Of a stretch of 64,000 bases of DNA, positions 62,619-64,000 are shown in pieces. Every line of letters begins with the position of its first letter. The first letter of the stretch is position 1. The notes below the pieces were generated by a model that was given only the letters and a program-made list of their open reading frames with translations, made no database searches and was not told the origin of the DNA. Where the stretch lies: positions 62,001-126,000 of the forward strand of contig SEYW01000005.1 of assembly GCA_004168015.1 (NCBI GenBank). The letters are read 5' to 3'. The position numbers were made by a program, and so were the translations under genes. This stretch comes from Methylolobus aquaticus. GTDB lineage: Bacteria; Pseudomonadota; Gammaproteobacteria; Methylococcales; Methylococcaceae.

Positions 62619-64000
62619 TCAGGCCGGTTTGGGCCCGGGCTTTCCGTCCTCGACCACCCAGGATGAGAGCGTGTGGCAGTCCGAGTCGCGCTTGCGGACG
62701 TCGGCCAGCGCGCGCAGGTCGACCAGACAACGCCCCGGCGTCAGCTCGATGCGGGCGTAGCCGCGCGGCACGCCGGTCGCGAAATGGATGAACTCGGCGC
62801 CCTCGCGCTTGCCGGTCTGGATCAGATCTTCCGACGGCGGTTGCGAGCTGATCGAGCCGCAGACGAACTCGCTGGCCACGACCGGCGACTTCGGGTCGTC
62901 GAAGTCGGTCTTCAGGTCATTGACCCAGAACGAGTGCACGTCGCCGCCGATGGCGATCGGGTTGGCGGGCTTAGCGCTCGCGAGGCACTCCATCAGCCGC
63001 TTGCGCGCGGCCGGATAGCCGTCCCAGCAATCGGTGTAGATGTTGAGACCGTCACCGGACTTGGCGTCGATCTGCGCCATCACGGTTTCCTGGCCCAGGA
63101 TGTTCCAGCGTGCCTTGCTGGTTCTGAGGCCCGCTTCCAGCCAGCGCTCCTGCCGCGCGCCGAGCAGCGTGGCCTCGGGATTCAGCCGTTCGTTGCAGCC
63201 TTCGACATGGTTCGAGCCGCCGCGGCCGGGCTTCGGACAGGGCTGCGGACTGCGGTACTGCCGGTCGTCCAGCATGTGGAAATCGGCCAGACGGCCGAAA
63301 GCGACGCGGGTATGGATGCGCATGTCCGGACCCAGCGGCACCATCGAGCGGCGCAGCGGCAGGTGCTCGTAATAGGCCTGATAGGCGGCCGCCCGGCGCC
63401 GCAGGAACCAGCCCGGTTCGTCGTCGTTCTCGGAGCGGGAGCCGGCGTAGTCGTTTTCGACCTCGTGATCGTCCCAGGTCACCAGCCACGGGCAAAGGGC
63501 ATGCGCCGCCTGCAGGTCGGGATCCGTCTTGTAGCGGGCGAAGCGGGCGCGGTAGTCATCCAGCGTGATCGGTTCCGGGCCTTCGTGCTTACGGACGTGA
63601 TCCTTGCCCCAGGACGATTCGTAGATGTAGTCGCCCAGATGGACGATCAGGTCCAGGTCATCGGCCAGCATGTGCCGGTAGGCCGCATAGTAGCCCTGCT
63701 CGTACTGTTGGCACGAACCGACCGCGAAGCGCATCCGGGACGGCTCGGCGTCCAGTGCCGGCGCCGTGCGCGTCCGTCCGATCGGGCTGGTCGCGTTGCC
63801 GGCGTGAAAGCGGTACCAATACCAGCGGTCCGGCTCCAGGCCTTCGACTTCGATATGAACCGAATGGCCCCAGTCCGGCGTCGCGTAGCTGGAACCCTTG
63901 GTGACGATCTTGCGAAAGGCCGCGTCTGCCGCGACCTCGAATGCGACCGGCACGATGGCCGGCGCCATGCCGCCTCCCGGTGCCAGCGGCTCCGGCGCCA
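62619..64000 (-). CDS. phoD: PhoD-type alkaline phosphatase/phosphodiesterase, 5' end cut by window edge
   Basis: This metallophosphatase of the PhoD family shows the N-terminal Fn3-like domain (VEVEGLEP-type HIEVEGLEPDRWYWYRFHAG, SPIGRTRTAP). The catalytic domain has MRFAVGSCQQYEQGYYAAY, LIVHLGDYIYESSWG, WLVTWDDHEVENDYAG, LDDRQYRS and IAIGGDVHSFWVNDL, which together supply the Fe3+/Ca2+ ligands. It would release phosphate from phosphodiesters and phosphomonoesters outside the cytoplasm, usually after Tat export. The frame stays open upstream of the ATG at 63968 to the window edge (APEPLAPGGG precedes it, as in homologues), so the N-terminus with its signal lies outside. It ends 118 bp from the queC start. 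Confidence 0.92.
   Translation of the reverse strand, partial: APEPLAPGGGMAPAIVPVAFEVAADAAFRKIVTKGSSYATPDWGHSVHIEVEGLEPDRWYWYRFHAGNATSPIGRTRTAPALDAEPSRMRFAVGSCQQYEQGYYAAYRHMLADDLDLIVHLGDYIYESSWGKDHVRKHEGPEPITLDDYRARFARYKTDPDLQAAHALCPWLVTWDDHEVENDYAGSRSENDDEPGWFLRRRAAAYQAYYEHLPLRRSMVPLGPDMRIHTRVAFGRLADFHMLDDRQYRSPQPCPKPGRGGSNHVEGCNERLNPEATLLGARQERWLEAGLRTSKARWNILGQETVMAQIDAKSGDGLNIYTDCWDGYPAARKRLMECLASAKPANPIAIGGDVHSFWVNDLKTDFDDPKSPVVASEFVCGSISSQPPSEDLIQTGKREGAEFIHFATGVPRGYARIELTPGRCLVDLRALADVRKRDSDCHTLSSWVVEDGKPGPKPA

Noticed and set aside
1..64000. CRISPR array, prophage or intact insertion sequence
   Set aside because: No regularly spaced direct repeats, cas-like, integrase or transposase genes were found on either strand.

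Overview
The window is about 64 kb of high-GC DNA (by eye roughly 60-65 % G+C, lower between about 16.3 and 29.3 kb) that reads as a chromosomal segment of a gammaproteobacterium. The evidence is the combination of MsrQ, FdhE, HflK/HflC, a QueC-QueD-QueE cluster, a Wzm/Wzt exporter, Fur-type and TGTACA-type operators, and a CorA/CorB-like pair as described in methanotrophs (Methylomicrobium, Methylococcus). I cannot fix the genus. Methylococcales or Chromatiales-like organisms are the most natural candidates. No rRNA, tRNA, CRISPR array, intact insertion sequence or prophage was seen.

Layout. 0-1.4 kb: alpha/beta-hydrolase lipoprotein (cut by the window edge) and a PPOX-fold protein. 2.1-5.5 kb: a secreted CorA/MopE-like putative copper protein followed by a CorB-like di-haem cytochrome c peroxidase whose frame is broken by one in-frame TAG. 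5.7-9.8 kb: PatB/MalY-type C-S lyase, a fatty-acid hydroxylase/sterol desaturase divergent from a LitR/CarH-like MerR regulator with two matching operator copies between them, then MsrQ. 10.0-16.3 kb: a membrane-anchored protein with seven TGVxKYL repeats, a 772-aa collagen-like protein and a large arylsulfatase. 16.9-30.9 kb: a surface-glycan locus with a GT2-GT4 enzyme, a sulfotransferase, a methyltransferase, a sugar-nucleotide epimerase, an 1130-aa methyltransferase-GT4-RgpF fusion, about 2 kb without a recognisable gene, and a Wzm/Wzt ABC exporter. Three proteins of this locus carry the same coiled-coil plus STSWR module. 31-37 kb: FdhE, an SbmA/YddA-type ABC protein with a ruined ATP site, two lipoproteins, and a small Cys-rich protein behind a Fur-box-like palindrome. 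37.3-42.9 kb: a soluble hybrid histidine kinase with ten PAS domains. 43-49 kb: small envelope proteins, a Nudix hydrolase, HflK/HflC and an XRE regulator. 49.6-60 kb: two tandem secreted beta-helix paralogues followed by a double methyltransferase, two sulfotransferases, a glycosyltransferase-sulfotransferase fusion and a second glycosyltransferase-like protein. 60-62.5 kb: queuosine genes with a triple-PTPS-domain QueD. The window ends inside a PhoD-type phosphatase.

How the parts may work together (inference). Two separate glycan/sulfation gene sets and a sulfatase point to a cell surface carrying sulfated polysaccharide or sulfated, glycosylated secreted protein. The 49.6-60 kb set is the best candidate for an uncharacterised surface-modification system. 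Other unusual items are the TAG-interrupted CorB gene, the TGVxKYL multivalent repeat protein, the pseudo-ABC transporter under a Fur-like site, the triple QueD with catalytic residues split between domains, and a palindromic MITE-like repeat present as a 156-bp copy and a 42-bp remnant.
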